Part shown: positions 23,276 through 35,569 of the stretch, in pieces | Numbering within the stretch: position 1 is the first letter of the stretch | Layout: every line of letters starts with the position of its first letter | From: Crambe crambe | Lineage: Eukaryota; Porifera; Demospongiae; Poecilosclerida; Crambeidae | Assembly: GCA_963924555.1 (NCBI GenBank) | Contig: OZ004586.1 | Coordinates: forward strand, 248,001-312,000 | Reading direction: 5' to 3' | Length of the DNA: 64,000 nt | Program-made: the position numbers and the translations under genes | The notes under the pieces: generated by a model | The model's database searches: none | What the model was told of the DNA's origin: nothing | The model's input: the letters and a program-made list of their open reading frames with translations, nothing else

Positions 23276-23887
23276 TCATCTTCGTGACTTCTTGATTTGA
23301 TTCACTCTCTATAGAGATACGAGATGAGGAAGAGAGTGTGAATTATGGGAGAGGGACTTGCAAGCGCAGAATACAAGAGTTACCTGCTTATGTGCTTCTG
23401 TGGACGTGGCCTTCTTTGGAACAGTTTGAGTCTCCTCCCCTCCGAATCCCGGTATCTTTATGTTCCACGAACGCTCTGAAAACAAATCTTTTACACTTCC
23501 CCATACTGATCTGACGCAATATCACATACCTAAGTGGAGCTGCAGGTCTTTGGCCTCCAATGCATTTGATTTCCGATGACGTGCCAATTTACAGGACGAT
23601 GTGACCACACTCTCAATGAAATCATCAGCCATTTGCATCAAGAGCTTAAAAACAAGTTGCAAGAATGTTTGGTGGGTGGTGTTAGAAACCCTTTTCTTAC
23701 CTCTTCCACGTCTTCATCCAGAACTTGCTTTGGGTCCACTTCGCTCACCAAGTCCTGGATTTTCTGCTGAGTCAGCACGTCAGACTGATCTGGTCAGTAA
23801 AAGAGAGAGATCTGAAATGGACACTTCCCCTAGGATCTTTAACTTACTCGCACTCGTCTTAGAGCTACTTGAAGCTACACCGTCCAT
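23276..23887 (-). CDS. TAF12: TFIID/SAGA subunit TAF12, histone-fold
   Basis: General transcription factor subunit. Start ATG 23887 ([13 protein letters not shown]). Exons are about 23847-23887, 23701-23791, 23530-23670, 23386-23475 and 23276-23307. The histone fold reads [20 protein letters not shown], then [20 protein letters not shown] and [19 protein letters not shown]. The C-terminal signature [12 protein letters not shown] precedes STEAHKQ and a basic tail ending KKSRR. The order and the IPGFG and TEAHKQR motifs identify TAF12 confidently. The protein is short and lacks the long N-terminal Gln/Ser region of vertebrate isoforms. Convergent with La, divergent from COPS5. Confidence 0.92.
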
Positions 23888-23987
23888 TTTGGAATAGTGA
23901 AAGATTGTGTCTTGACCTTTGACCCATACAAGTGCTGAATCAGCTATCTAGTGGAGTCGAGTTCACCCAATTTGCCTAGTCTAGGTC

Positions 23988-24090
23988 TCTAGGCGCGCTA
24001 GGCGCGGCGCTAGGCGCTAGGCGCTAGGCGCTAGGCTGGCGTAGCGGCGACCCTTACCAACCCAAGGGTCGCCGGGCCGCTACGCCAGAC
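23988..24090. promoter_or_regulatory. GC-rich bidirectional promoter with gcgctag repeats and hairpin
   Basis: Between the TAF12 and COPS5 start codons (214 bases apart). First come about five ctaggcg-type units (gcgctag repeats, about 23988-24035). Then an inverted repeat: left arm 24036-24055 (ctggcgtagcggcgaccctt), right arm 24064-24088 with a five-base bulge ccggg. The GC content is far above the surroundings. A shared promoter or replication/recombination-prone hairpin is inferred. Confidence 0.7.
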
Positions 24091-24101
24091 TACAATTTGC
24101 C

Positions 24102-25571
24102 ATGGATTCTGCCACGGCTAAAGCGACTTTTGAGCTAGCTAACGATATCACTACCGTTTCCAGCGTGGACTCAATATTCAAGTACGACCACTCCCAACAA
24201 CAGGAGCTGTTATCAGCCAAACCATGGACAAAAGAGTCAGTTATAAAGCCGTTCTATGGATATTTCATAAGCCCTTTCTTTCTTCTCTAGTCTAAACTAT
24301 TTCAAAGAAGTGAAGATCTCGGCACTTGCACTTCTGAAGATGGTGATGCACTCTCGTTCTGGTGGGAGGTTGGAAGTGATGGGGTTAATCCTGGGGAAGA
24401 TAGATGGGCCAACAATGGTGGTAATGGATGTCTTTGCTCTCCCAGTGGAGGGAACAGAGACGCGTGTCAATGCTCAGACTGAAGCGTATGAATACATGTC
24501 AACTTACATAGAGTCTTCAAAGTTGGTGAGTAAAAGAAAACAGATTGGTGTATGAATCAGAATGACACTCTTTTTTTCCTTCTTTTTTTTCCTTCATTTT
24601 TTGCAGGTGGGTCGATTGGAGAATGCTATTGGTTGGTACCACAGTCACCCTGGGTACGGGTGTTGGCTCTCGGGCATTGACGTGTCAACGCAGATGACAA
24701 ATCAACAGTTCCAAGACCCATGGGTGGCTATTGTGGTAATAATGATCAAGTAAAATCATTTTGAGTGAGCAAATATGTGATTTATATTGACTCCAGGTCG
24801 ATCCCATTCGAACAATGTCAGCAGGAAAAGTCAGTCTGGGAGCATTCAGAACATATCCAAAGGTATGGTCGTCTCACCTTAGAGTATCAATTATTCTGGT
24901 CACAATTAGGGACACAAACCCCCCGATGATGGCCCGGGAGTGTACCAAACCATCCCGCTGGAGAAGATAGAGGATTTTGGAGTGCACTGTCGGCAATACT
25001 ACTCTCTGGATGTGTCTTATTTCAAATCTTCTTTGGATTCGCATCTTCTCGACCTTCTATGGAACAAGTATTGGGTCAACACTCTTTCCTCCTGTTCGTT
25101 ACTATCGGTATGTTGTCCCCTAATCTTGTTCGTACCCAGGCCTGCTTTTTTCGCAGAGCGGGAGAGCCTGTCTTCAAAGTGCTGAATGTTGAAATCAAAC
25201 TTGATTTCTCTGTAGAATGCTGATTATACCACTCAACAGATTTCAGATTTGGCACAGAAATTAGAGCAAATCGAACATCAGGTGATTTTGAGGCAAAATT
25301 ACACTGCGAGTTGAGACTTGTTTCATTTCTCAGAACATTGCAAGTAGTTTTGGGAAAGGAGGAATGACTGGTAGTCATGGTAACAAAGGAACAGATAACA
25401 AACTGAACAAATTGGCTCAGGATTGGTGAGTTGGTCTTCGAGGTAGTTTCAGTTTTTCACTGACATTTTTTTTCTCCTTTGTACAGTTCTAAAGCATCTA
25501 TTGAAGTGGTACATGGACTGATGGGACAAGTAGTGAAGGACAAGATTTTCAACTTCACAGCCTCCCCATAA
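24102..25571 (+). CDS. COPS5: COP9 signalosome subunit 5, JAMM deneddylase
   Basis: Zinc isopeptidase that removes NEDD8 from cullins. Eight exons in phase: 24102-24235, 24291-24525, 24607-24735, 24797-24862, 24910-25107, 25216-25281, 25334-25425, 25487-25571. MPN domain: [20 protein letters not shown], then the catalytic Glu in [12 protein letters not shown], and the JAMM core [14 protein letters not shown] with both His, Ser and Asp. Later blocks [32 protein letters not shown] and [18 protein letters not shown] match the CSN5 C-terminal helices. Full family length (about 334 residues) and all catalytic residues present, so it should be active once in the signalosome. Confidence 0.96.
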
Positions 25572-25807
25572 ACCATGCTTTCACCTTACATCTTGATAAT
25601 ATTCATCATTATCATAAGGGACTGTTCTTCTGATCTTCAAATAGCAACTATAACTTATTAAACTATGAGCAAATCATTTTGCTTGATCAGAGGGGTATGA
25701 AGATTTACCCTCCCAAAATACACCCACTAGCCAAGTTTCTGATAAATTTAATACTTCTGAGTGATTCATAGGGAAAAATTTAAGTCCGTATATTGAGGGG
25801 CCAATGG

Positions 25808-26594
25808 TTAGATGAGTAGCTTCTCGATGGAGTGCTGGAGTGATGTAATCTGAGGCTTTAACTGAGAGCCTTCGTTGATGGTCACTGCACATGCTATCAC
25901 TGGACGACCCACTCCACAAGCACGTCCAAGAGCTGCACAGATCATAATATAACGCCATTTAATGTATATGATAATGAGCCAGTTTGTACTAGAGAAGCTA
26001 GAACTGACCTGCTTTGGAGCGTATGAAGACATAAGGAACATTCTGTGGGGGGAAATCATTTGAGATCATAACATGTTGAGTTCCAGTAAAGTAGAACCTC
26101 CAAATAATGAACACACTTGAGACCCAGGCCTTTGTCTTTGTAGAGAGGTTGTCCTCTTTTTGCATCCATAGGATTGTCTTTTGTTGACTTATGCTCTTTC
26201 AGTGTGTCCTTTTTTGGAGGTTCCAGTGCACTGTTAAGTTCTGACCTTATCTTCGCACACAAGAGGCAAGTGAAGGAGAAGTTCCAATGGTTCTGTATCA
26301 GCTGCCATCACTATAAACTCTGCTATTCCTCTATTCAAACACTTTGTTGCTACAAAAATTAATAGTGAGGATAACCTCTTGAATGTTGTAGCTAATAGGA
26401 ACTGCGCACCTTCATTAGCTCCTTTGCGCATCTGTTTGTAGTTGGTGGCCTGCTCGAGCAAGTTTAGGATGGTATTAGTCAACTGCGGATCTGCAAGGGG
26501 GTAAGCCTTAGGGTTCACTTCAGAATCATCAGAAGCCTGAAACGGAATTTCACCTTATATTATTGGGTATGTATAGTTTAAGACATTGTACCAT
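25808..26594 (-). CDS. SNU13: SNU13 / 15.5K kink-turn RNA-binding protein
   Basis: L7Ae-family protein that binds the k-turn of U4 snRNA and box C/D snoRNAs. Exons: 26592-26594 (ATG only), 26410-26536, 26246-26349, 26009-26042, 25808-25932. The product begins [20 protein letters not shown] and holds [55 protein letters not shown] and [17 protein letters not shown], ending in SIEKLLI. Nearly every core residue of the family is there. Like SEC61B in this window, the first coding exon is just the ATG. Convergent with COPS5. Confidence 0.96.
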
Positions 26595-26885
26595 GGCACT
26601 AGAAGTAGTCGATCTGTGTTAGATGGAAGTGGAGTCCTCTCCGCAGATTCTGACGTATAGCTGCTTCACTGAGGATCAAGAAAAGCAAAAACAAAGATTC
26701 ACCACGTGACTAGTCTCGACCTTTTACGCGGTTGGTAAAGGGTCGACTAAGCAAGACTATCACATCACGTAACTATACGCATGCGCAATAACTAATTACA
26801 AAAACAATGCTTGCATGTAGGGGAGAATAAAATGCTATAAAAATAGTGAGATTTATTAGTTCCATGAAATTCTAATAGGTGGCAG

Positions 26886-29288
26886 TTAAAGAATAGTGAC
26901 CTGAAAAGTAAAAAGAGGATTTAAACATGGTGTCCTGATTATTATTATTTTGGCTTACATTCAGTATCTGCAGCATCTGGTTGGTAACTCTGGACTGCAA
27001 AGTTGAAGGAGAGTGCAGCAGGGCTGGGAATGTAGCTCATATAGGCAGGCCTCACCATGGGACGTGGTTTGGGTGGCTCATACTGGACGGCCTGCATTTC
27101 CTGACCTATAGAGTTCATAAAGTTAACCTTTTGATAAAAATTAAGTGTTTGAATTCTTCACCATAAACTCTCTGGACAAGTAGTTTCTGCCTGGCTGCTA
27201 TGACACTTGGACTCCAGTCATTCAACACCTTCTGGCGACGAAAGCTCCTTTTCAACAACTTCCTGCGCTGGTACTTCCTCCAAGCAAGTTGGATAATCAG
27301 AGCTGCTAGCTCTTTTCGCCATTCCAACCCACCTCGCTACAAAGAACTCAATTTATAATCATAATTATTAGACATATTCTGTAGTGTTTACATGAATTGC
27401 CCTGGCCTGTGCCTCCATGGCTCGGCGATACCTCTGCCTACGAATGTATCTCCTCCATGCCAGCTGGATCACCAGAGCTGCTTTGGTCTTCTGTCGATAC
27501 ATGTCCACCCTTTCCCTCTCCTTGGCAGCCAATCCACTGGCATAACCTCGCTAAAAAGTCACAAAGTATGATATTACACAATAGCATAAAATTAATGTTA
27601 TTGACAATAGATACTCACATTAATATTGGATGAACTCCAAGATTGAAGTTTCTTCATGTGTTGCTCACTCGCCAATAAGCGTGCCTCGAGCTCCCTATAA
27701 TGCAGATGATAGATATGACCTTTACCAAGAGTACATACAAAAACTTACTTTCTTCTCTCAACTGTCTTATCCTCTCTCATCTTCCTAGCAATCTCTGACT
27801 CAGTTGTTTCAGCACCATCCGGTTCTGATGTCCCCTTAGGACTTTGCCTACTTCCTCTGCTACTTGTAGTGGCAGTACTAGCAGGTTTGGAAACAGGTAT
27901 TTTGGATCGGTATTCCTGGAACATCGGAGCCGTCTTCTTTCGTGTAAAATAACCACGCACACACTTCTGTATCATGGTGGCTGCTAGCTCCCTGATACTA
28001 GAGATCGAGAGGGCCCCTTGCTCAATTAGCAATTGAGCTACTTCCTGGTGACCTCCGATGATCGCATAGTCGAGAGGAGTAAGTCTTTCTCCATCCAACT
28101 CCATCATATTCAGGTTGGCTCCTCCACTGAGTAGCAACTGGACAGCTTCCAAGTGTCCCGCTGAGCATGCCCAGTGTAATGCTGTTATTCCTTCAGCATC
28201 TTGGAGGTTGATATCTGCCTGTCCTTCGTTGAGGAGGACACTCAGACACTCAGTGTAACCTCCATAAGCAGCACAGTGGAGGGTGGTACGTCTAATTATA
28301 AAATGAGTTGATAAAACAGCTTATTCTGAACACAATTTAGAAGTTATCTCTCACCCTCCATTGTCCACATTATCCACAGGCAAACCATGATGAATCAATG
28401 AGGAACAGATCCCAGCATGTCCCCCTGAGGCAGCCCAGTGCAAACATGTCCGCCCATTGGTGTCCCGTAGGCTGACCGATGCTCCAGCATGACCTAGGAC
28501 GAGTACTACTTCCGTGTGCCCACGTTCACAGGCTCGGAATAGAGGGGTGTGGCCATTGGAGTCAACAGCATCGAGGTTAGCAGAGTGCTGGAGCAGGAGT
28601 TGGACACAACTAGCATGGCCTGACAAGGCTGCAGCATGTAATGCTGTAGTACCAGAAGATAGAAAAATCAGTAAGTGGTGATGATAGCAGAAACAGGTAC
28701 AGTGAATAATGGATAATCTGAATAAAGGACATATTTCTGTAAAGTGACACTTGTTGCTGTCCCACCATAGTACTTTGTGTATTAAATGACCTCTGAATAA
28801 AGGTCACCTCTCTGTAAAGGACACTTGTTGCTGTCCCACCATAGTACTTTGTGTATTAAATGACCTCTGAATAAAGGTCACCTCTCTATAAAGGACACTT
28901 GTTGCTGTCCCACCATAGTACTTTGTGTATTAAATGACCTCTGAATAAAGGACACCTCTCTATAAAGGACACTTGTTGCTGTCCCACCATAGTACTTTGT
29001 GTATTAAATGACCTCTGAATAAAGGTCACCTCTCTGTAAAGGACGATTTCAGTGGCCCCAACTTGTCTGTTATTTGGATGTTCTACTGTATATTTCCTGC
29101 TTACCAGTGGCTCCTAGCTTGTCACATGTATGCACATCACCATCTCTCTCCAGCATGGCCTTGAGGACGTTGTAGTTGCCTCGCTGGGCAGCCCACATGA
29201 GGGCCGTCCTTCCATCTCCGTCAGGCTGGTCTCCTACACTGGAGAAAGAGAGGAGAGCTGAAACACAGTCCACGTGGTTCTTCTGTGC

Positions 29289-29321
<33 letters not shown>

Positions 29322-31023
29322 ATGGGTATTCGATGACAAAACTAGGACTACTAACAGCATAATGTAAGGCAGTTGCTCCCACAGAATCAGCAAGGTTAGG
29401 ATCTGCCCCACTCTCCATGAGTATACCTACCACCTCCCTTAGCCCCAGCACAGCTGCCCAGTGGAGAGGCGTCCTGAACTGCATGTCCACTGCACTGATG
29501 TCACACTTCAGTCCAGCACTAGCACACTGCATGAAGTGGTGGATGACTAATCCTATCATTAAGTTTCCTGTATATTCCAATGGCTATCTCACCAGAGCAT
29601 CTATGACAGGAACATTGCCTGCTGCCACTGCTAAATGAAGAGCTGAAGGTAAGCAAAGAGAAAATATGTTAGGGATGATGACAGAGTTTGCAACCACACA
29701 CAACCTGAGGGAACCAACCTGTTCTCCCTTCTCTATCTTTCAGATTCACAGCTGTGGGAGCCATATCCTGTGTGTGACGTCAATGCATTCAGTAGTGGTA
29801 TATAAAATTTCATGGATTTCGTGGTTTGAATTTATATGGCAAAAACCACAAAAATTATATCCCACTAAAAATTTCATGGGCATACCAGGAGAGTCTTGAC
29901 TGTACTGTCATTGGGGTTATTGGCAGTCCAGTGTAATGCCGTCTTCCCATCTATATCCATCACCACTATATCAGCACCCTGATAATCACATGACACAATC
30001 GATCCATGAAACATACTACCCTAGGTGGTGGGACTCACAGCTTTCAAGAGCAAGCGAACGTTCTCCTGTGTGTTGTTGTAAGCACTCCAATGGAGAGCTG
30101 TCATCTGGGGAAGTGGGGGATGAAACATTCACAAGTAATGAAGGGACTGGACTCACTCCTTCACTGTCCACTTCATTTAGATGAACAGCTTTAAGTTTCC
30201 GCACGATGGCAGCCAAACACTGCAGCCAATGAAGAATCATTTGTGTAATTCAATTTCAAAAATGCTAGAAGAGATTTTTCACCTTCGAGTTAGCATGACT
30301 GGTGGCCAAATGAAGAGGTGTTCTAAAGAAAGGAAGTTAATATCATTATCGTTTGGGGAGGAATTTGACTTTTTGATACCTTCCATCATTATCCTTGATG
30401 ATGAGGTCTTCCGTCTGACTAAATTGGAGCAATGCCTTCAAACACTTGTGGTTACCCTGAAAAAATTTCCATACATAGCTTGATAAACAGCATATCAATT
30501 CACGAGACCTCACCGTGGCAGCAGCCCAGTGGAGAGCTGTTTGTCCGCTGGTGTCCTGGATGGATAACACAGCTCCTTTGTTGAGCAGGAGCTGCAGACA
30601 CTCCAGTTGGTCTGATATGGCACTGTACATGAGACCTGTGCGTCCATGTTCATCAGATTCATCCACATCACCTGCGGTATAGTATTCTCAGATGGAAGGG
30701 CCATTGATTGCACAAAGTTATGTAAAAGTGGTCAAAGTTTTTAATAACAACTCATTAATAGCTATGTCTCCCCTGCAAGATTTTGTTTATCTTCTTTTTA
30801 GCCGACTACAATTAACTCTTACTGTACCGGTTGCTTTACTCAAGACGCACTTGTTTCTAATGTCTCCAAGAGCCTCTCTTTGTCTCCACTGTACGCTGCC
30901 ACGTGGAGAGGGTTCTGCAGCACCCAGTCTTCTTGTCCACCATTCTCCCCAGGCTACAAATTTAAAAAGCGCTTTACTTTATAACACTTCTTTACACTCT
31001 CGATTCCAACTTCTCACCTCCAT
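26886..31023 (-). CDS. INVS: Inversin, ankyrin/IQ ciliary protein
   Basis: Component of the inversin compartment of primary cilia that links ciliary signalling to planar polarity. It starts with a two-codon exon (31018-31023), then [21 protein letters not shown] long ankyrin array follows (for example [78 protein letters not shown]), about 14-15 repeats. The exit from the array, [19 protein letters not shown] then [20 protein letters not shown], matches inversin. Three IQ motifs: [28 protein letters not shown] and [14 protein letters not shown]. The last exon is tiny (26886-26900) and ends VTIL. More than fifteen exons. Introns hold a (GA)n tract and a 74-base tandem array. It is shorter at the C-terminus than the vertebrate protein. 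Confidence 0.93.
28746..29042. repeat. 74-base tandem repeat, four copies
   Basis: Unit begins acacttgttgctgtcccacc and includes ctctgaataaaggtcacctc; four near-identical copies with two or three substitutions, inside an inversin intron. The ataaagg/cctctctgtaaagg wording also turns up singly at about 18416-18470, 22025-22090, 26140-26230 and 32325-32375, so the array seems to be a local expansion of a dispersed repeat. Confidence 0.85.
29290..29320. repeat. (GA)n microsatellite at an inversin acceptor
   Basis: About 15 GA units. In the inversin transcript it reads (CT)n directly followed by the acceptor AG of the exon starting AQKNHVDCV. Confidence 0.85.
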
Positions 31024-31123
31024 TTTGTTTAATAAGTCTGGTGTGCTCGATTTGGAATGCATTCATTTATGATCACCATAGCAACTGTGTATCAGATCTG
31101 CAGACGGACTCGTCGGCTCATGC

Positions 31124-31812
31124 ATGTCTACCACCATGGAAATAGCTACTAGGAGTTTGAAGGATGATGAGGGTAGGCGCCGAAGATTGAACTGGAAGGA
31201 GGCAGAAACTGTTGACTACGGGACGGTAGCTAGAGCAGGCGGAAGGAAAGGTGAGTTAGCAATCAGCTGGTTGCCTTTTCAGTATTCCATAATGGTAAAA
31301 ACCAGATCTCCTGGATCATATAGAAAAAACCCCGGAGAAAAGGCCGTTTTCAGAAAAAGAAGATTACAAATCACCGCTCAGAAATCACTGGAGTCACTGG
31401 AACACATCAGATAGTGCAAGCAATAAAGATAAGCATGTGCAACACAAAGACGATAAAGAAGCAGATGTCAAACTTCCTCCTCTGGTGGCAGGTGATAAGG
31501 AAGAGACTAACATTTCAAAGTTGCTTTCTTTGGATTACCAGCGGGAGTGGCTGGAGAAGAGAGATACTAAATTAAAAAATGAGAAGAAGAAAGCAAAGGT
31601 TGGTTTAATCACTTTAATCATTGGAGTGGGACTTGGGCAGACCCATGGTGTTTTCACAATTATACTACTTCATTCTCCCCCCTCAGGAGAAAAGGAAGAC
31701 TCAGCTTAAAAAATTACGAGATCACGGTGTCAAAAAACGCCAGGCAATCATAAAAAATAACAAGCCCAAGGAAAGATTTGTCATGAAGAGGTTTGCAAAT
31801 AAAGTACTGTAG
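31124..31812 (+). CDS. Unrecognised basic, charged protein next to inversin
   Basis: Three exons in phase: 31124-31250, 31306-31598 and 31687-31812, about 181 residues. The N-terminus reads MSTTMEIATRSLKDDEGRRR. The middle contains LNWKEAETVDYGTVARAGGR and SPLRNHWSHWNTSD, and the C-terminal third is strongly basic and probably helical (KKAKEKRKTQLKKLRDHGVK ... FVMKRFANK). I recognise no domain. The start codon lies only 100 bases from that of inversin in divergent orientation, so co-regulation, and perhaps a ciliary job, is possible but unproven. Exon use is supported by good GT-AG sites and preserved phase. Confidence 0.65.
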
Positions 31813-32040
31813 GTGCCCCTTTAAGCCTATTTCTTTGGTCCTTTAGATTTAAAAACATATCCAGTGTTGTAAAACTCCCTCCAATCTGATTAGCTTCTTT
31901 GTTCCAGAAACTTGCAACTAATCTGTCAGTTTTTAACATTTTCTGTTGATTCAATTCCAATCATTGTAAATTAATTACTTTGACTTTATAATACAAAAAA
32001 ACAAACAAACTTGTGCTAACTGGTAAAAGACCACACACTA

Positions 32041-34833
32041 CTAGGCAGCACGCACTTTCATGGATTTGAGTTTTGGCTGCATCTTCTTGCGAGCTCTCCT
32101 GTTCTCTTTCTCCTGTAACAAATCATGACTAGAGTAAAACTCTAATGCAATCAGGGTTTATTTCAAGAGGGGGTGAGGGGGCTTCTGCGCCCCCCTAGCT
32201 TCATAATGGGATTATCATAGAATTCCAAATACATGTACTGGTTTGTAGTTGCCCCTCCTCAAAAATTTTCACTAGGCATTCCTCAAGCACCCTGACAACC
32301 TTTGTATATTACAAAATAATGTCCAAAAGAGGATAACCTCTCTACAAAAGGACAAAAGGATGAGTCGTCCATGTTCACTGTATTTGTTTGTGCAAAATAA
32401 TAAAATGGAATACCTCCAACTTGCGAGCCTTTTCTGGATCACTTTCAGAGAGAAGCATCGTCTTCTCTTTCTGCGCACGAATCTTCTCTTCTTTCCTCTG
32501 CTGAGCAGCCTCCTGGCGCTGTGCATGCTGCAGCTTATCCAGTGATGCAGACACACTGATCCGGTTCTTCACAGCCTTGTCTCGTGCCTGGAAATGGAAC
32601 ACAGCCAGAATTTGTACATGGAATGTACCTACTTCTTGTGACTTACTTCTCTGCTAAGCCTGATGTTTTTCACCTGATCCAGCACTTGTAAGGAAAATTT
32701 CAAAAACGGACCTTCTTTATCAAAAGACGAAGCTGAATTCAACACGGCAAGAAGGTGTCATTAATAATACGGGTAGAATTTATTACTCACCATAAAAATT
32801 TAACTTGATTCTCTTTTCTGGCTTTCGCACCACCACAGTGTCGGAGTCCTCACTAAAATAGAACCATAATTATTCTCTTAAATCTTATTCCATTATCTTC
32901 TTAACTCACGAATCCTGAATGAAGCCAGTGTATTGATCGGATATGTGAATGCTTTCGATGACATCAGAATGCTTCGCCAGGAAAGTCTTATTCCTATCCG
33001 AAAGAAAACTCTGTGTTGCCTCGGTAATCTCTGATAACTGAAAAAGAGGCTCTGCTTTGTTGATTTGTCGTAGAGTAGGACAATAATTGTTCTAAAATAA
33101 TTAAAGAATAATAATCTTATATTAATTTTTTTCTTTGCTTGCTCACAAGATCTTCATATTCTTTCTGCATCTTGGTGAGCGTTTTCTTGCTGCCGATAGC
33201 TAGCACAAAACTGTCCATTTCATCGTCATCAGCCAGCTGAAACACAAAGGACTGCAACGAACAGTGAGGAAGAGGTTTGAAACTTATTCAGTTAAAAAAC
33301 ATACTTACAATCACATCTCTCTTGTGTTGAGCGAGACCCAGAAAGACAGACATCAAGTCATGTCTCCGACATAGCTACAAGAAAAAAAAAAAAAAAAAAT
33401 CCCACACTGAAATCATTCAAAGAATAATTTCTTTTTAAGGGATACCAAAAACTGATATATAACATGTAACCAACACTACCAAAAGAGATGTAGTTATTAA
33501 AGATGTCATCACTACATGTACATCTTTGAAAAGAACACTTGCCTTCAGGCTATTCTCTTTCTCTTTGTGGAAAACCACAAAAGTACATGCAGATGTAGTC
33601 AAAGGCAGTTCTACCAGGCTGCCACACCTCCTACATATAGTATTGTACTGAGGCTACTCTAGCGCAGTTCTACCAGGCTGCCACACCTCCTACATATAGT
33701 ATTGTACTGAGGCTACTCTAGCGCAGTTCTACCAGGCTGCCACACCTCCCAGATATAGCATCGTACTGAGGCTACTCTAGCCTTTGATGTCACCTGACCT
33801 GCATGTGGACAAGCATGCCAGCACAGTTCTGCCTCCCAGAGCACCAGAGGGTATATGTATCATCACACTCCTTAACCCACTCTCCCTCAGTAGGATCTTC
33901 CCCTTCACCATTATCACCTAATTAGAGAAAAAATGAATATCGAGATTTAAATTCCTAGGCATAAAAGCAGCATACAAAGGGGGGGGGGGGAGGAGATTAA
34001 CTCACCTACAACAGCAAAATTAGAGCTCAAGATATCCATATGAGCCGAGAGCCTGCGAAGAGAGTGGAAGGTGGGATTTAGTCATAACCACTATCGAATT
34101 TGTTGAACTCACCATGAGTTGGCCATAGACGAGTTCTTGGAGCGTCCAATGAAATAGTTCATAAGGTAAATGACCATGCCTAGGATCACGACCATTTCAA
34201 ATACATAAGTCTTCCAAACTGGCCCCATCTTCACCGCAGACTGGACAGACAGGATTAATATTACAATTATATCCAAAGTCTTCACATTGACTAACTTCTT
34301 ACCTCAGAGAGTTCAATATCTGGCATCTTCCCAGAATAGCTCGGTTTGGTCTGAAATAAATCAAGAAACAGTTGCATGGTGCCCTTAAAAAAAATTATGA
34401 TCATACCTCAAATTCTTCCTCGTCTAATTCCACCCCAAATCCTTCATCTTCACCATCCTCCTGGAGACGTGGCAGAAATAAATTTAATAAGAGAAAATTT
34501 GCAGACTCACTTGTACATCCACATCATCAAAGTCACCATCATCTATTGCTTCATCACCATCAACAACACTCCTTCCTTCTTCCTCAACTATCAATAAAAA
34601 AGAGAATCAAACTTGGGAAACAGCGTTCTACAGCTTAGCTTATCCAGCTCACAGTCCTGGTCCTCCTCAACATCATTCACTCCGAAATCGAATTCAGAAT
34701 CATCTTCAAACTCCGCGAAGTCATCATCTTTCACTTTAGCTGCTGCCAGGGGAAAGGAACCGTCTTTAGGACTGCTCCAGAAGTTGAGTGGAGATAAAAA
34801 GACCAACAAAACCAAAGCGCTCGAAACTGTCAT
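32041..34833 (-). CDS. CCDC47: CCDC47, ER multipass-translocon (PAT complex) subunit
   Basis: ER membrane protein that helps insert multipass proteins behind Sec61. About eleven exons. It starts at 34833 with a hydrophobic signal sequence (MTVSSALVLLVFLSP), followed by the acidic lumenal stretch DDDFAEFEDDSEFDFG and more Asp/Glu. There is a single transmembrane span (VFEMVVILGMVIYLMNYFIG), then the cytosolic SWLSAHMDILSSNFAVVGD, YTLWCSGRQNCAGMLVHMQL and SDVIESIHISDQYTG blocks. The basic coiled-coil end reads LQHAQRQEAAQQRKEEKIRA and finishes KLKSMKVRAA. All are in family order. It is head to head with HYPK. SEC61B, SRP19 and this gene all serve ER protein entry, although they are not adjacent. 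Confidence 0.93.
33606..33782. repeat. 59-base tandem repeat, three copies
   Basis: Unit starts cagttctaccaggctgccac; three copies at 33606, 33665 and 33724, the third slightly diverged. Lies in a CCDC47 intron; no frame or splice function seen. Confidence 0.9.
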
Positions 34834-34949
34834 CTTTCATTTCCCCTTTGATCCATGTGCCTAGTCAATTTGGAGGATCTAAATATGTTGACCCTTACCT
34901 ACATACTTGTCCATAAATTTGACGACCTTTGCCTAATCCAGAAGCATTG

Positions 34950-35493
34950 ATGGCCGAAGAGGTTCCAGAAGGCGAAGCAGGGACTGCTCTGAAGAAGAAG
35001 CATCAGGATGTCGAAACTCTAAATCTGGAGAAAGTCACTGACTATGTGGAGGAAGCGGAGAAAGAGGAGCTGGGGAAAGTAAGTAAGAGGAGGTCCAGTA
35101 TGATTGGATGTCCCTTTATCCTTCTTGTGAAAACACTGGTGGATGATACCAGAATAATAATTTCCACTTCACCAGGCTATGTCGCTGCTTGAAAGTGATA
35201 TGAAAAAGAAGAATGAAAGTAGGGCCAAAAAGTGAGCAATTAACAGGCTAAAATATACACACACCTACTCCAAATATTTTTATATGTAGAGATCAGGACC
35301 TGGCTAAAGTGGTGATCAGTAAAGCAGATGTTGAATTAATTGTAAGTGCTTAGCAACTGAACTACTGAACTCTCATATATATAATTATTGTTGCTAGATG
35401 AATGAGCTGGATGTTCCAAAGACCATGGCAGAGAGAAGCTTGAGAGAACACAATGGCGACCTCATAAAAACCCTGAACACCCTCACAAATTGA
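34950..35493 (+). CDS. HYPK: HYPK, NatA-associated UBA-like chaperone
   Basis: Small regulator bound to the NatA N-terminal acetyltransferase at the ribosome; also reduces aggregation of polyglutamine proteins. Four exons in phase: 34950-35078, 35176-35231, 35290-35341, 35398-35493, giving about 110 residues. LNLEKVTDYVEEAEKEE matches the family's DLERVTDY(A/V)EE block. AMSLLESDMKKK follows, and the C-terminal UBA-like part reads LAKVVISKADVELIMNELDV then AERSLREHNGDLIKTLNTLT. The first in-frame ATG (34950) fits family length. It is 116 bases from the CCDC47 start codon in divergent orientation, and about 120 bases upstream of RPS27 on the same strand. Confidence 0.95.
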
Positions 35494-35569
35494 TGCAGTG
35501 TATCAATATCGATACGCATGCGCAGTATATTGCACCACCACGAGGTATAATAAAGCTGAGCTCAGCATT

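Noticed and set aside
28746-29042. CRISPR-like array
   Set aside because: Units are contiguous copies with no unique spacers and lie in a eukaryotic intron.
34372-34638. Plus-strand frame rich in Ser, Pro and His
   Set aside because: Antisense to the acidic N-terminal exons of CCDC47, whose GAT/GAA codons create the pattern.
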